From Haladaptatus sp. R4 (GTDB lineage Archaea; Halobacteriota; Halobacteria; Halobacteriales; Haladaptataceae), in assembly GCF_001625445.1 (NCBI RefSeq), contig NZ_LWHG01000028.1, positions 186,001 to 250,000 of the forward strand: a DNA stretch of 64,000 nucleotides, written 5' to 3'. Shown in pieces: positions 36,101-45,768 of this stretch. Each line of letters starts with the position of its first letter. The stretch's first letter is position 1. The notes under the pieces were generated by a model. The model saw only the letters and a program-made list of their open reading frames with translations, was not told the origin of the DNA and did not search any database. The translations under genes and the position numbers were made by a program.

Positions 36101-38147
36101 CCTACGCGAGAGCGAGGAGCGCTACCGCATGCTCTTCGAGTCGATCATCGAAGGCTTCTGCATTATCGAGGTACTGTTCGACGAGGAGGACGAGCCGGTG
36201 GACTACCGCTTCCTAGAGACGAACCCGGCGTTCGAGGATCAGACGGGACTCATCGACGCAGAGGGCAAGCGGATGAAGGAACTCGAACCGAACCACGAGG
36301 ACCACTGGTTCGAAACCTACGGGCGCATCGCGAAGACGGGCGAACCGGAGCGGTTCACGAACCCGGCGAAGCACCTCAACGACCGATGGTACGACGTGAA
36401 TGCGTTTCGCGTCGGCGATCCGGAAGAGCGGAAGGTTGCCATCGCGTTCAAGGATATCAGCGATTCCAAACGCTTCCAGATCGCCCTCGAACGACTCAAC
36501 GACGCGAGCCAAGAATTGATCGATGCAAATCCAGAGGGGGTCAAGGATCGGACCGCCGACATCGTTCGAGACGTCCTCAACGTCGAGTACGCTGCGCTCT
36601 GGCGCTACGACAAAACGGTCGGCGAACTCGACGAATATGCCAGTCAGACAGCCCCCGAAATGCCCGAAAATTCAGTACGTTTACCTGCGGAGTTCTCCGA
36701 GCGGGTCTGGCAGACGTTCATCGGCGACGATATTGATGTTGTCAATGACACCGACATCCCCGAGAACGAGCCAGTGGCGCCACCACTCCGAAGTCGTGTC
36801 CTCATACCATTGGGGAGACATGGCGTCATCTGTGCTGGCTCGACACGGGCCGAGATATTCGACGACCAGAAGCTCGACCTCCTGGAGACGGTTTCCACGA
36901 CCATCGAGACCGCATGGGACCGCGCCGACGGCCAAGAAGAGTTAACACGGCAGAACAAGGAATTGACGCACCTCGACGGGCTCAACACGCTCATTCGAAA
37001 GATTGATCAGGCGCTCGTGGAGGCCGAGACAGTCGATGTAATCGATGAGGCTGTCTGTGAGCGATTGGCCCACTCCGAACTCTTCGAGTTTGCGTGGATC
37101 GGTGAATTCGATGCAGACGACAACGCGGTCAACCCACGTGCGTGGGCGGGCGTCGATAGTCGCTCGCTGGACGACCTGACGACGGAAGTTGACGGACCGG
37201 TGTCCGAGAGGCGTCCGTTTACGGCTGCAATCCAAACCAAAAAGAGACAGGTTGTAAACGACATTGCGACCGATGCAGAAGCTGCTCCCTGGCGTGAGGT
37301 CGCGCTTGACCTTGGTGCACGCTCATGTCTCTGTCTCCCACTCGTGTATGATGACTTCGTGTACGGCATCGTGACTGTCTACAACGGGACCCCCCAACAC
37401 GACGAGCGCGATATCGATGTGCTCGTCGAACTCGGCCGGACGATCGCCAATGCGATTCATGCTGTTGAGACGAGAGAAGCCCATCACATGAATCGCGTCG
37501 TCGAACTCACATTCCGCTCGACAGCAGCGGACACACCCCTGTGCCAGCTCGCCCAGGAAACAGGGTGTGTGATGGAGATTACGGGTCTCGTGCCGGGAGC
37601 AGACGGTGAGACAACCGTGTTTTTCACTGCAACGGACGTTTCGTCCGGTGCGCTGGTGACTGCTGGTGAACAATCACTCGCCATCGGAGAGCTGATCTGT
37701 CTCTCCGAGCGTGAAGACGAGAGCTTGTTCAAAGCGCGTCTGGCTGAATCGACGCTTACCTCGTGGTTCCGCAATCGAGATGCAATGATGCGCTCGCTCA
37801 CCATAGATAATGGGACCGCAACGCTTGTTCTCGACGTTCCCACGTCGGTTGATATCCGCAGGTTCTTTGAGACGGGACAACAGGCGATTCCCGATCTTGA
37901 ACTACTTGCTCGACGAACACACACTCGATCGTCTAACACGACTCACACGCTTCAGACGGCATTCACCGAGCGACTTACCGATCGCCAGCAGGAGATTCTC
38001 CAGTTGGCCTATCGCAGTGGATTTTTCGAATCACCTCGACTCCAAACCGGCAACGAACTCTCCACAGCGCTGGACCTCTCGCAGTCAACCTTCAATTATC
38101 ACCTTCGCGGTGCTGAACGCAGGCTCTTGGAGGTCGTCTTCGACTAG
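33106..38147 (+). CDS. Giant multi-PAS/GAF regulator with N- and C-terminal HTH (frameshifted)
   Basis: This approximately 1680-residue protein is the largest in the window. Residues 1-75 are a winged helix (F-T-T-P-E-V-A-E-E-F-D-C-T-D-R-T-I-Y-N-K-L). A missing base near 33460 interrupts the frame between T-S-L-G and M-A-E-W-P-T-E-L-R. Then follow, by approximate residue: PAS 110-240, PAS 245-370, PAS 375-520, PAS 525-650, GAF 655-830, GAF 845-995, PAS 1000-1120, GAF 1125-1270, GAF 1285-1450, Bat-associated domain 1455-1610 and HTH_10 1615-1675. No kinase domain is seen. DNA-binding modules at both ends are unusual. It sits in AT-richer DNA between a HalOD1 gene and two wHTH genes. Confidence 0.82.
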
Positions 38148-38399
38148 GGACGAAGTACTAAAGCCGCCTTCTTATCCGTCGAGGTGTCCGTTCACATTAT
38201 TGCGACCGGTGACTCTCATATTTACATTTCATACGTGCCACTCACTCCCCCACCTGGTCGAGATGTAGCCACTGCCGGTACCGACATAGTCACTGTGTGA
38301 TGGGTTTCTGTCTCTGAGTCGCAATAGTTCGAAATTTTCTGCCGTGTGTTCGCATTCCTGCGTGGTGATTCTTTCTTAACTGCGTGACGAATTGTAGAT

Positions 38400-38672
38400 A
38401 TGGACTCTGATGGGTCTCGAAACGATTCACGCAGTTACTCATCGTCGAGCCAGGCTTCCGCTTCAGACGACACTGTGGCGTTAGCTGAGTTACTCACTCT
38501 CCTCAGCCAGCGCCCCAACCGCCAGATTCTGCTCCACCTCTTTCAAAACGATGGGCCGGTCTCTGTCGATGAACTCGCTGCACACGTCGAACCACTGGCT
38601 ACCACTGTTTCCGTAGACAAGAGCACTGAACCACCCGAGAAATACGATCGAAGCCATTCCAACTATGACTGA
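38400..38672 (+). CDS. Short wHTH-like protein, possibly truncated
   Basis: The 90-residue protein has a Ser-rich lead, then L-L-T-L-L-S-Q-R-P-N-R-Q-I-L-L-H-L-F...V-S-V-D-E-L-A-A-H-V, which is the first half of a DUF7344-type winged helix. The second half, normally containing a H-L-P-K-L motif, is missing. Its last eight bases overlap the start of the next gene, which carries a complete domain of the same type. It may be a truncated paralogue or a partner subunit. Confidence 0.5.
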   Translation: MDSDGSRNDSRSYSSSSQASASDDTVALAELLTLLSQRPNRQILLHLFQNDGPVSVDELAAHVEPLATTVSVDKSTEPPEKYDRSHSNYD

Positions 38673-39006
38673 ATCCTCAACTTCATCGCCCGCATCCCTG
38701 GATAGTGTGTTAGACGCGATCGCAAACAAATACCGTCGACGACTGCTTGTCGCGTTGTTAGAACATAATCCACAGGATGACGATGACCCACAGATTCCAG
38801 CTAACGTCAAGTTTGAAGATGAAGACCTGGAATCGCTCCAGATCCAAATGACGCATACCCACCTGCCGAAACTGGAAGATGCAGGGTTCATCGAGTGGGA
38901 TCAAGAAACGAATACGGTGCGAAAGGGCCCACGCTTCGACGAGATTCAGCCCCTCCTGGAATTGATGCACAATCATGCCGACGAACTTCCCGATGAGTGG
39001 CTCTAA
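38665..39006 (+). CDS. DUF7344-type winged-helix protein
   Basis: This 113-residue protein is a single ArsR-like winged helix: L-D-A-I-A-N-K-Y-R-R-R-L-L-V-A-L-L-E at the start, and T-H-T-H-L-P-K-L-E-D-A-G-F-I-E-W-D in the recognition/wing region. It ends with an acidic helix. Such proteins are probable transcription regulators. It overlaps the preceding short gene by eight bases and lies downstream of the giant regulator on the same strand. Confidence 0.7.
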   Translation: MTESSTSSPASLDSVLDAIANKYRRRLLVALLEHNPQDDDDPQIPANVKFEDEDLESLQIQMTHTHLPKLEDAGFIEWDQETNTVRKGPRFDEIQPLLELMHNHADELPDEWL

Positions 39007-39337
39007 GCCGGATGCAGTGTCTGTCTCTTCTCCTCGATACAGGTCCTGGAACGGCGACTTCTTGCCATCCAAGACCGTGACCGTTGCCTCCGCTGTCGAT
39101 CATTCGGGATCCAGTATATCTACTCTCGCTTAGTGCAATATGGAGCAGTGAGACAAAGAGATATCGACCAGTTCTCCCTTCCTGTACAAGTGAATCCAGT
39201 TATTGTCTCCTGAAATCATACCGGAAGTGAAACCGGTCGGGTCGCCGTCCCCAGAGAGCAGATCACGTTCGTTCACACCACAAAAAAAGGCTCCAAATCA
39301 GCGGTTTACTCGGGTGACTCTTCGACAGCGTCGAAGA
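39007..39337. other. Intergenic region
   Basis: The stretch lies between the convergent ends of the wHTH gene and pccX. I see no coding frame, tRNA or strong hairpin. It marks the return to GC-richer sequence. Confidence 0.5.
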
Positions 39338-39605
39338 TCAGAACCGCGTCGTCCGCCCCGCCGCGCTCCACGCGTCCGTGGGCGCGTTCATCGGGACACG
39401 CACATCACGGTTCTGCAATCCGGCCATCCGTCCGGCGAACTGCCAACGCTCGCCGTCCCAGTCGGGTTCCCCGTCCTCCGCCGCCGCGGCCGCTTCCCGT
39501 TCGCGGAGGATGACGTTGATGGCCGCCATGATCGCGGCGGCTTCCTCCTCGGAGGCGTCCGGCGGAATCGAGAGGGAGACGTCCTCAGAGGTGGGATATT
39601 TCCAT
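39338..39605 (-). CDS. pccX: Acyl-CoA carboxylase small (epsilon-like) subunit (frameshifted)
   Basis: The gene starts with ATG at 39605, M-E-I-S-H. An extra base at about 39588-39592 shifts it; removal yields S-E-D-V-S-L-S-I-P, a helical segment ([13 protein letters not shown]) and the conserved W-Q-F-A-G-R-M-A-G...D-A-W-S-A-A-G-R stretch. The product has about 88 residues. Small haloarchaeal PccX-type subunits are required for holoenzyme assembly in Haloferax mediterranei. The same correction ends pccB at I-P-L, so the two genes overlap by about 21 bases and must be cotranslated. Confidence 0.72.
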
Positions 39606-41136
39606 GTTTCTTTTCGGGTTGGGATTTGCGCTTGCTCATCAGCATGTCGAGGTCGTCGATGAGGCGCGGGCGGGTCTCCTGCGGTTCGATGACGTCGTCC
39701 ACGAAGCCGCGGTCGGCGGCGGTGTACGGGTTGGCGAACTGCTCGCGGTACTCCTCGATGAGTTCGTCGCGGCGTGCGTCGGGGTCGTCGGCCTCTTCGA
39801 GTTCCGAACTGTAGAGGACGTTGACCGCACCCTGCGGACCCATCACCGCGATTTCGGAGGTCGGCCAGGCGTAGTTCACGTCCGCGCCGATGTGCTTGCT
39901 CGCCATCACGTCGTACGCGCCGCCGTAGGCTTTGCGGGTGATGACGGTCAACAACGGCACCGTCGCCTCCGAGTAGGCGTACAGCAGCTTCGCACCGTGA
40001 CGGATGATACCGCCGTGTTCTTGGTCGGTGCCGGGCATGAAGCCGGGCACGTCCTCGAACGTCACGATGGGGATGTTGAACGAATCACAGAAGCGCACGA
40101 ACCGCGACCCCTTCTCGCTGGCTTCGATGTCGAGGGTTCCCGCGTTGACGCGGGGTTGGTTGGCAACGATACCGACCGAGCGACCGTCGAGGCGGCCGAA
40201 GCCGACGACGAGGTTCTTCGCGTAGTCTTCCTGTACCTCGAAGAACGAATCCTCGTCCACGACGCCGTCGATGACGCGCGTGATGTCGTACGGCTTGCGC
40301 GGTTGGTCGGGCACGACGGATTTCAGTTCCTCGTCGCGGCGCTCCGGGTCGTCCCACGGTTCCATTCGAGGGGGGTCCTCGACGTTGTTCTGCGGGAGAT
40401 ACGAGAGCAGGCGGCGGATGTCGTCGAGCGCTTCCTCCTCGCTGTTCTCGGCGAAGTGGGCGACGCCGCTCTTGCCGGTGTGGGTCGTCGCGCCGCCGAG
40501 TTCCTCGAAGGTGACCTCCTCGCCCGTGACCGTCTCGATGACGTCCGGACCGGTGATGAACATGTGGCTCGTGTCCTTCACCATGAAGATGAAGTCGGTG
40601 ATGGCGGGCGAATAAACTGCACCACCGGCACACGGCCCCATGATGGCCGAAATCTGGGGCACGACGCCGGAGGCCTGCTGATTGCGGTGGAAGATGTCCG
40701 CGTAGCCAGCCAGGGATTCGACACCTTCCTGAATCCGCGCACCGGCCGAATCGTTCAGTCCGATGATGGGCGCGCCGACTTCCATCGCCTTGTCCATGAC
40801 TTTCGTCACTTTCTGGGCGAACACTTCGCCGAGCGAGCCACCGAAGACGGTGAAGTCGTGGGCGAACACGAACACCTTTCGGCCGTTGACCTCGCCGTAG
40901 CCCGTCACGACGCCGTCGCCGGGCACCTGCTTTTCCTCCATGCCGAAGTTGTGGCTTCGGTGGGTTCGCAGTTGGTCGAACTCGTTGAAGGTGTCGTCGT
41001 CGAGGAAGTAGTCGATGCGCTCGCGCGCCGTCATCTTACCCCGCTCGTGCTGTTTCTCGATGCGCTCTTCACCGCCGCCCTGCTCCGCCTCGCGGCGTTT
41101 TTCGCGTAGTTCGTCGATGCGCTCGTCCATCGTCAT
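39585..41136 (-). CDS. pccB: Acyl-CoA carboxylase carboxyltransferase subunit
   Basis: The approximately 517-residue subunit moves the carboxyl group from biotin to acyl-CoA. It shows [24 protein letters not shown] near 95, the acyl-CoA-binding [10 protein letters not shown] at about 135, and [22 protein letters not shown]-style carboxybiotin-binding residues in the C-terminal half. The start at 41136 (M-T-M-D-E-R) gives the usual N-terminus. As given, the frame runs past the stop because of the extra base near 39590; the true end is probably TGA at 39585. It forms an operon with pccX. Confidence 0.93.
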
Positions 41137-41222
41137 CGCTGAACACCCGGACGCATTGTCATTGCCGAATTGCAGTACCAGCGGGCGCAAAAGGTTTCCG
41201 TACTGTGCCGGGGAAGGATTCG

Positions 41223-42551
41223 TCAGCCTGACAACAACGAGTAGAGGTTCAGCGCAAGCGTGACGAGCAAGAACAGCGGTAGAATCGTCCTGACGCCCCA
41301 CAGCCACGGCGTTCCGAGCGACCGCGCGATCCCACCCGCGCCGGAGTCGAACTCCGCGAGGGCGTTCTTGCCGAGGATCCACCCTGTGAAGACGAGGAAT
41401 CCGGCGAGTCCGGCCGTCAGCATCAGATCGACCAGCGTTCCCGCGACGAAGGTGAACACGGACGGGGTGAGCGCACAGACCGCACCCGTGACGAGCACCA
41501 GCGCGGTGAGGCCGAGCGTCGCGTTCCGCCGGGAGACGTCCTGTTCGTCCACGAGATACGCGACGGGTATTTCGAGCATGCTGATGGAACTCGACAGGGC
41601 GGCGAACAGAATGGCGGCGAAGAAGCCGACGGCGACGACCTCACCGTACGGCATCTCCCGGAACGCCCCGGCGACGCCCATAAAAATCGCGCCGGACTCG
41701 CCGCCTCTCGTGACTTCCGTGAGACCGCCTTGAAACGCGAACAGGAGCGGAAAGACGACGAGTCCCGCGAGGACACCGACCGCGGTGTTCAGCACGGCGA
41801 TGACGCTCCCGTCGAACGGGAGGCTGTTGTCCTCGCCCAGATACGAGGCGTAGGTGATCATCGTCCCGACGCCGAGCGAGAGCGTGAACAGCGCCTGTCC
41901 GGCCGCGGCGCGGAGCATCCCGATGGGATCGTTCTTGATCGGTGCCGGGTCGAAGTGGAGGTAGAACGACAGCCCCGCTCCCGCACCGGGTCGGGTGACC
42001 GCCCACCCCGCCAGTACCGCGAGGAGAACGACGATGAGCGGCATCATCACCTTTGTCGCGGCCTCGATGCCGCGGCGGACCCCGCCGAGGACGACCAGCG
42101 CGGTCAGCGCGAGGAACGCGACTTGGAACGCGACGGCTTCCCAGCCGAAGCTGATGGTGCCGAAGTAACCGGAGGGGTCGGCGAAGTACGACCCCGAAAA
42201 GCTGGCGAGGAAGTATCGCACGATCCATCCGCCGACGACGCTGTAGAACGACAAGAGGATGAGCGCCGTGACGACGCCGAACAGGCCGACGTACCCCCAC
42301 GATTTGGTTCCGGGCGCGAGACGCGCCAGCGCCCCCGCCGGGTTTCGGTTCGAGCGGCGACCGATGACGAACTCCGCGAGGAGTCCGGGGACGCCGACGA
42401 GCAAGACGATACAGAGGTAGACCACGAGAAACGCGCTTCCGCCGTATTCTGCCGTCATCCACGGAAAGCGCCAGACGTTGCCGAGGCCGACCGCGCTCCC
42501 CACCGCCGCGAGGATGAAGCCGACTCGACTCGCCCACGATTCACGTACCAT
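41223..42551 (-). CDS. Sodium-dependent (NSS/SNF) transporter 1
   Basis: The 442-residue protein has about 12 membrane helices. The N-terminal sodium/substrate site [16 protein letters not shown] is the hallmark of the neurotransmitter:sodium symporter family. Members such as LeuT and TnaT move amino acids with Na+; the substrate here is unknown. A homologue of equal size lies just upstream on the same strand. The gene is downstream of no obvious enzyme partner. Confidence 0.88.
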   Translation of the reverse strand: MVRESWASRVGFILAAVGSAVGLGNVWRFPWMTAEYGGSAFLVVYLCIVLLVGVPGLLAEFVIGRRSNRNPAGALARLAPGTKSWGYVGLFGVVTALILLSFYSVVGGWIVRYFLASFSGSYFADPSGYFGTISFGWEAVAFQVAFLALTALVVLGGVRRGIEAATKVMMPLIVVLLAVLAGWAVTRPGAGAGLSFYLHFDPAPIKNDPIGMLRAAAGQALFTLSLGVGTMITYASYLGEDNSLPFDGSVIAVLNTAVGVLAGLVVFPLLFAFQGGLTEVTRGGESGAIFMGVAGAFREMPYGEVVAVGFFAAILFAALSSSISMLEIPVAYLVDEQDVSRRNATLGLTALVLVTGAVCALTPSVFTFVAGTLVDLMLTAGLAGFLVFTGWILGKNALAEFDSGAGGIARSLGTPWLWGVRTILPLFLLVTLALNLYSLLSG

Positions 42552-42758
42552 TGCTATGCACTCGCTTGCCCAGGGGATATGAGACTTTCGAGGTTAGAAA
42601 CCATCAAGACGCTATTAACACACGTGATGGGGCATCAGAAATCGATTTTCAGATTCGAATGGACATGAAATCAGGACTGTCGTCTACGGTTCGTCGATTT
42701 TACCCGCCGCTGTTTAAGTACTCGACAAAAAAGAATCAGTGCCGGTGCCGGACGACGC

Positions 42759-44066
42759 TCAGAAGAACGACATCAGGCTCAGTGCGAGCGTTCCGATGAC
42801 GGCGATGAGCACGACCACTCTGAGGTGCGTGAGCCAAATCGTGCCGATGTTGCCGCGGGTCTTACCGAGGCCACGTCGGAGTTCCTGAACCGCTCCCGCG
42901 CTGTACACCCATCCGACGAAGATGACGGTCAGCACGACGCCGAGGGGGAGGAGGAGGTTCGACGCGATATTGTCGAACATGGTGAACGTGTCGAGACTCA
43001 GCGCCGACGGGACACCGAGGGCGAACACGATGACGCCGACGATGACTGTGATGACCGGCCGACTGAGCGAGTAGTTATCCACGAAGTACGAGACGACCAC
43101 TTCGAGGAGGCTAATCGCCGACGAAAGCGCCGCGATGAGCAGGATGACGAAGAACACGAGACCGACTATCTTCCCCGCCGGTAGTTTCGCGAACGCCTTT
43201 GCGAGGGTGATGAACACCGCACCCGCACCGGCCTCGCCGGGGTCGATACTCTGTGCGAACAGGAGCGGGAAGACGACGAATCCGGCGAGAACGCCGATGA
43301 AGGAGTTCAAGCCGACGATGCTGAGTCCGTCGGTGAGAAGGTTGTCGTCACCGTCCAAGTAGGACGCGTAGGTGACCATCGCCCCCATCCCGAGCGAGAG
43401 CGAGAACAACGCCTGTCCCACGGCGGCGGGGATGATGGACTGGTAATTGTCCACGATGACGCCGAAGTCGGGGGAGAGGAAGTAGTCGTACCCCGCCGCA
43501 GCGCCGTCGAGGGTGAACGCCCACAGGGCGAGTCCGACCATCAGGATGGCGATGGACGGAACCATGATTTTTGTCCCCATCTCGATGCCTTTCTCGACAC
43601 CCAGCGCGACGATACCCACGACGAGTATCATGAACACGAAGTGGAACAGTATCGTTCCAGTACCCGCCGAAATCTGTCCGAAGTACTGGGAGGGGTCGCC
43701 GAAGTACGCGCCGGTCCAACTCCCGATGATGTACTGGATGACCCATCCACCGACGACGCTGTAGTAGGACAGAATCCAGAACCCGGTGAACAGGCCGAGG
43801 AGTCCGATGATTCCTGCGACTGGACCACCGAGGTTTCTGAACGCGTCCACGATGTTCTTCTTGGTCTCGCGCCCGATGACGAACTCCGCGAGGATGGCGG
43901 GCAGTCCGATGAGAACCGCCGCGACGAGGTAGACCACGAGGAAGGCTGCCCCACCGTTCTGTGCAGACATATACGGGAATCGCCAAATGTTACCGAGTCC
44001 AACTGCGCTTCCGACAGCGGCCAGAATGAACCCCATTCGGGATGTCCACGTTTCTCGTTGTGACAT
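42759..44066 (-). CDS. Sodium-dependent (NSS/SNF) transporter 2
   Basis: The 435-residue protein from M-S-Q-R-E-T-W at 44066 carries [18 protein letters not shown] and about 12 helices. It is paralogous to the transporter encoded at 41223-42551 through most of its length (for example S-Y-Y-S-V-V-G-G-W against S-F-Y-S-V-V-G-G-W). The 207-base gap between the two genes suggests separate promoters. Amino-acid uptake with Na+ is the family role. Confidence 0.88.
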   Translation of the reverse strand: MSQRETWTSRMGFILAAVGSAVGLGNIWRFPYMSAQNGGAAFLVVYLVAAVLIGLPAILAEFVIGRETKKNIVDAFRNLGGPVAGIIGLLGLFTGFWILSYYSVVGGWVIQYIIGSWTGAYFGDPSQYFGQISAGTGTILFHFVFMILVVGIVALGVEKGIEMGTKIMVPSIAILMVGLALWAFTLDGAAAGYDYFLSPDFGVIVDNYQSIIPAAVGQALFSLSLGMGAMVTYASYLDGDDNLLTDGLSIVGLNSFIGVLAGFVVFPLLFAQSIDPGEAGAGAVFITLAKAFAKLPAGKIVGLVFFVILLIAALSSAISLLEVVVSYFVDNYSLSRPVITVIVGVIVFALGVPSALSLDTFTMFDNIASNLLLPLGVVLTVIFVGWVYSAGAVQELRRGLGKTRGNIGTIWLTHLRVVVLIAVIGTLALSLMSFF

Positions 44067-44280
44067 GTGTATGCCTGCCATTCTTAACTGATGCGTATAA
44101 ACTGCACGATGTCAATTAATCACTCGAATAAATGATTATCTCATATTATATTCGTGTAAGAAAATGACTCGTCAATCCACCAAACAGCTGAATCCGAAAT
44201 CAAAGCGGCGTGATATCGTACCACTGAGAGACTAATTGACACCGAAAAACCTCAAACGTAATGACGTTTTCGAGGTCGGA

Positions 44281-44985
44281 TCAGGCTTCGCCGTACACCG
44301 GAACCGCCGCCCCGCTGGTCACGCTCGTGGCGTCGCTACAGAGGACACACATCACCGACGCGATATCTTCTGGGGAAACCCACTCGTCGTGGTCGGCGTC
44401 GGGCATCATCTCCCGGTTCGCGGGCGTGTCGATGACGCTCGGCATTACGGCGTTCGCTCGAACCACTCCTGAATTCTCCTCGGCGATCGTCTCGGTGAGC
44501 AGTCTGACTCCCGCTTTGGACGCCCGATACGGCCCGTCCCCTTCCCCACCTTCGAGCGACGCTCGGGCGCTGACGCTGACGATCGCACCCTCGCTCTTCT
44601 GGAGATGCGGCAGCGCGTGCTTGGCAGCCAGGAACATCGTCTTCAGGTTCACGTCGAACAGCAGGTCGAACGTCCCCACGTCCGTCTCCTCGATGGGTGA
44701 ACCGCCCTTCCACGTCCCCGCGATGTTGACGAGCGCGTCGAGGCTATCGTGGTCGTCGACGACCGCCGAAACGACGGTCTCGACGGCCGACTCGTCGGTG
44801 AAGTCGGCCTCGTAGAAATCGACTCGCTCGCCGTCGAGCGGGGAATCCTCGTCCGGTTCGACCACGTCGGTCGCACACACCGTCGCCCCGGCGTCCGCGA
44901 ACGCGGTACAGACCGCGCTGCCGAGCGCGCCGCTCGCACCCGTGACCAGGACGACATCGTCGCTGAAGTCGAAGCTCACGTCCAT
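44281..44985 (-). CDS. SDR-family oxidoreductase
   Basis: This 234-residue classical short-chain dehydrogenase has the NAD(P) loop V-T-G-A-S-G-A-L-G-S-A, the structural L-V-N-I-A-G, catalytic Ser in V-S-V-S-A-R and the Y-R-A-S-K pair. It resembles 3-oxoacyl-ACP/CoA reductases, but the substrate is open; Asp at the end of the second strand (C-A-T-D-V-V) suggests NAD. Position alone does not tie it to the transporters. Confidence 0.85.
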   Translation of the reverse strand: MDVSFDFSDDVVLVTGASGALGSAVCTAFADAGATVCATDVVEPDEDSPLDGERVDFYEADFTDESAVETVVSAVVDDHDSLDALVNIAGTWKGGSPIEETDVGTFDLLFDVNLKTMFLAAKHALPHLQKSEGAIVSVSARASLEGGEGDGPYRASKAGVRLLTETIAEENSGVVRANAVMPSVIDTPANREMMPDADHDEWVSPEDIASVMCVLCSDATSVTSGAAVPVYGEA

Positions 44986-45027
44986 GGATCGTCACACAGC
45001 GTGAGCCATGAAAACACACACGGCCGT

Positions 45028-45768
45028 TCAAACCTCGTCGTACGCTCCCAATCGCGTTCCGTCCAACAGGTACGCCTCGCCGTCCGAGAGTCCGTCGGGC
45101 AGGAACGGCGCGAGGAATCCCTGCCCCGCGACGTTCACCCACGTCCCGCCCGTCAGGTCGTTGAACGCGGGAAAGACGACGAGTTGGGCGTCGATGGAGA
45201 ACTCCCCGTCGTACCGTTCCACGAACGGTTCCGGATTCACGCGGCCGCGCAACCAGACGCGTTCGATTCGGCTGCCGCCGACCGAGTCCTCCAATCGCAC
45301 GCAGGGATGTTCGTGGCCGACGCAGACCACATCTGCCGAGAGCACGTCCTCGCTCGGCCACGTGTGGCCGTGGACGAATCCGACGTCGCCGAGGCGAATC
45401 CCATCTCCCGGCGTCACCGCACAGTCGACCCACGACTCGATATCCCCGTCGTGATTCCCCTTCACCAGCGTCACCGGTTGGTCGATGGATTCGAGCAGCA
45501 CCTCGATTTCGCCGCGCTCGGCCCCACCCGGTCCGGCGATGGAGTGCATGAAGTCGCCGAGGACGACGACCCTGTCCGGGTCGGTTCGCCGGACGAGCGA
45601 CGCCATTCGCTCGCGGCGCTCGTCCGCACGGCTGTCGAGGTTGATCCCCTGCTCGTAGCGGAGTCCGTCCTCGATTCCGGCGTGGTAATCCGCCACCACG
45701 AGCGCCCGTTCGTCGCCGAGCGTCGCGGTCGCGGCCGGTTCGCCGGGAACCGGTTCGACCAGCGCCAT
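45028..45768 (-). CDS. ICC-like metallophosphoesterase of the RPA operon
   Basis: The 246-residue calcineurin-fold protein has the full metal set: V-A-D-Y-H-A-G (D-x-H), V-L-G-D-F-M-H (G-D), V-K-G-N-H-D-G (G-N-H-D), V-H-G-H-T-W and G-H-E-H-P. It matches COG1407-type predicted phosphoesterases. The ATG shares its A with the stop of the RPA-associated gene (TGATG), so it belongs to the RPA operon; the Haloferax volcanii rpa1 operon has the same third gene. Its substrate, perhaps a nucleic acid end, is unknown. Confidence 0.85.
   Translation of the reverse strand: MALVEPVPGEPAATATLGDERALVVADYHAGIEDGLRYEQGINLDSRADERRERMASLVRRTDPDRVVVLGDFMHSIAGPGGAERGEIEVLLESIDQPVTLVKGNHDGDIESWVDCAVTPGDGIRLGDVGFVHGHTWPSEDVLSADVVCVGHEHPCVRLEDSVGGSRIERVWLRGRVNPEPFVERYDGEFSIDAQLVVFPAFNDLTGGTWVNVAGQGFLAPFLPDGLSDGEAYLLDGTRLGAYDEV

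Noticed and set aside
39604-41109. 501-codon open frame on the plus strand
   Set aside because: It mirrors pccB, whose strand has all carboxyltransferase motifs. GC-rich codons leave few stops on the opposite strand.
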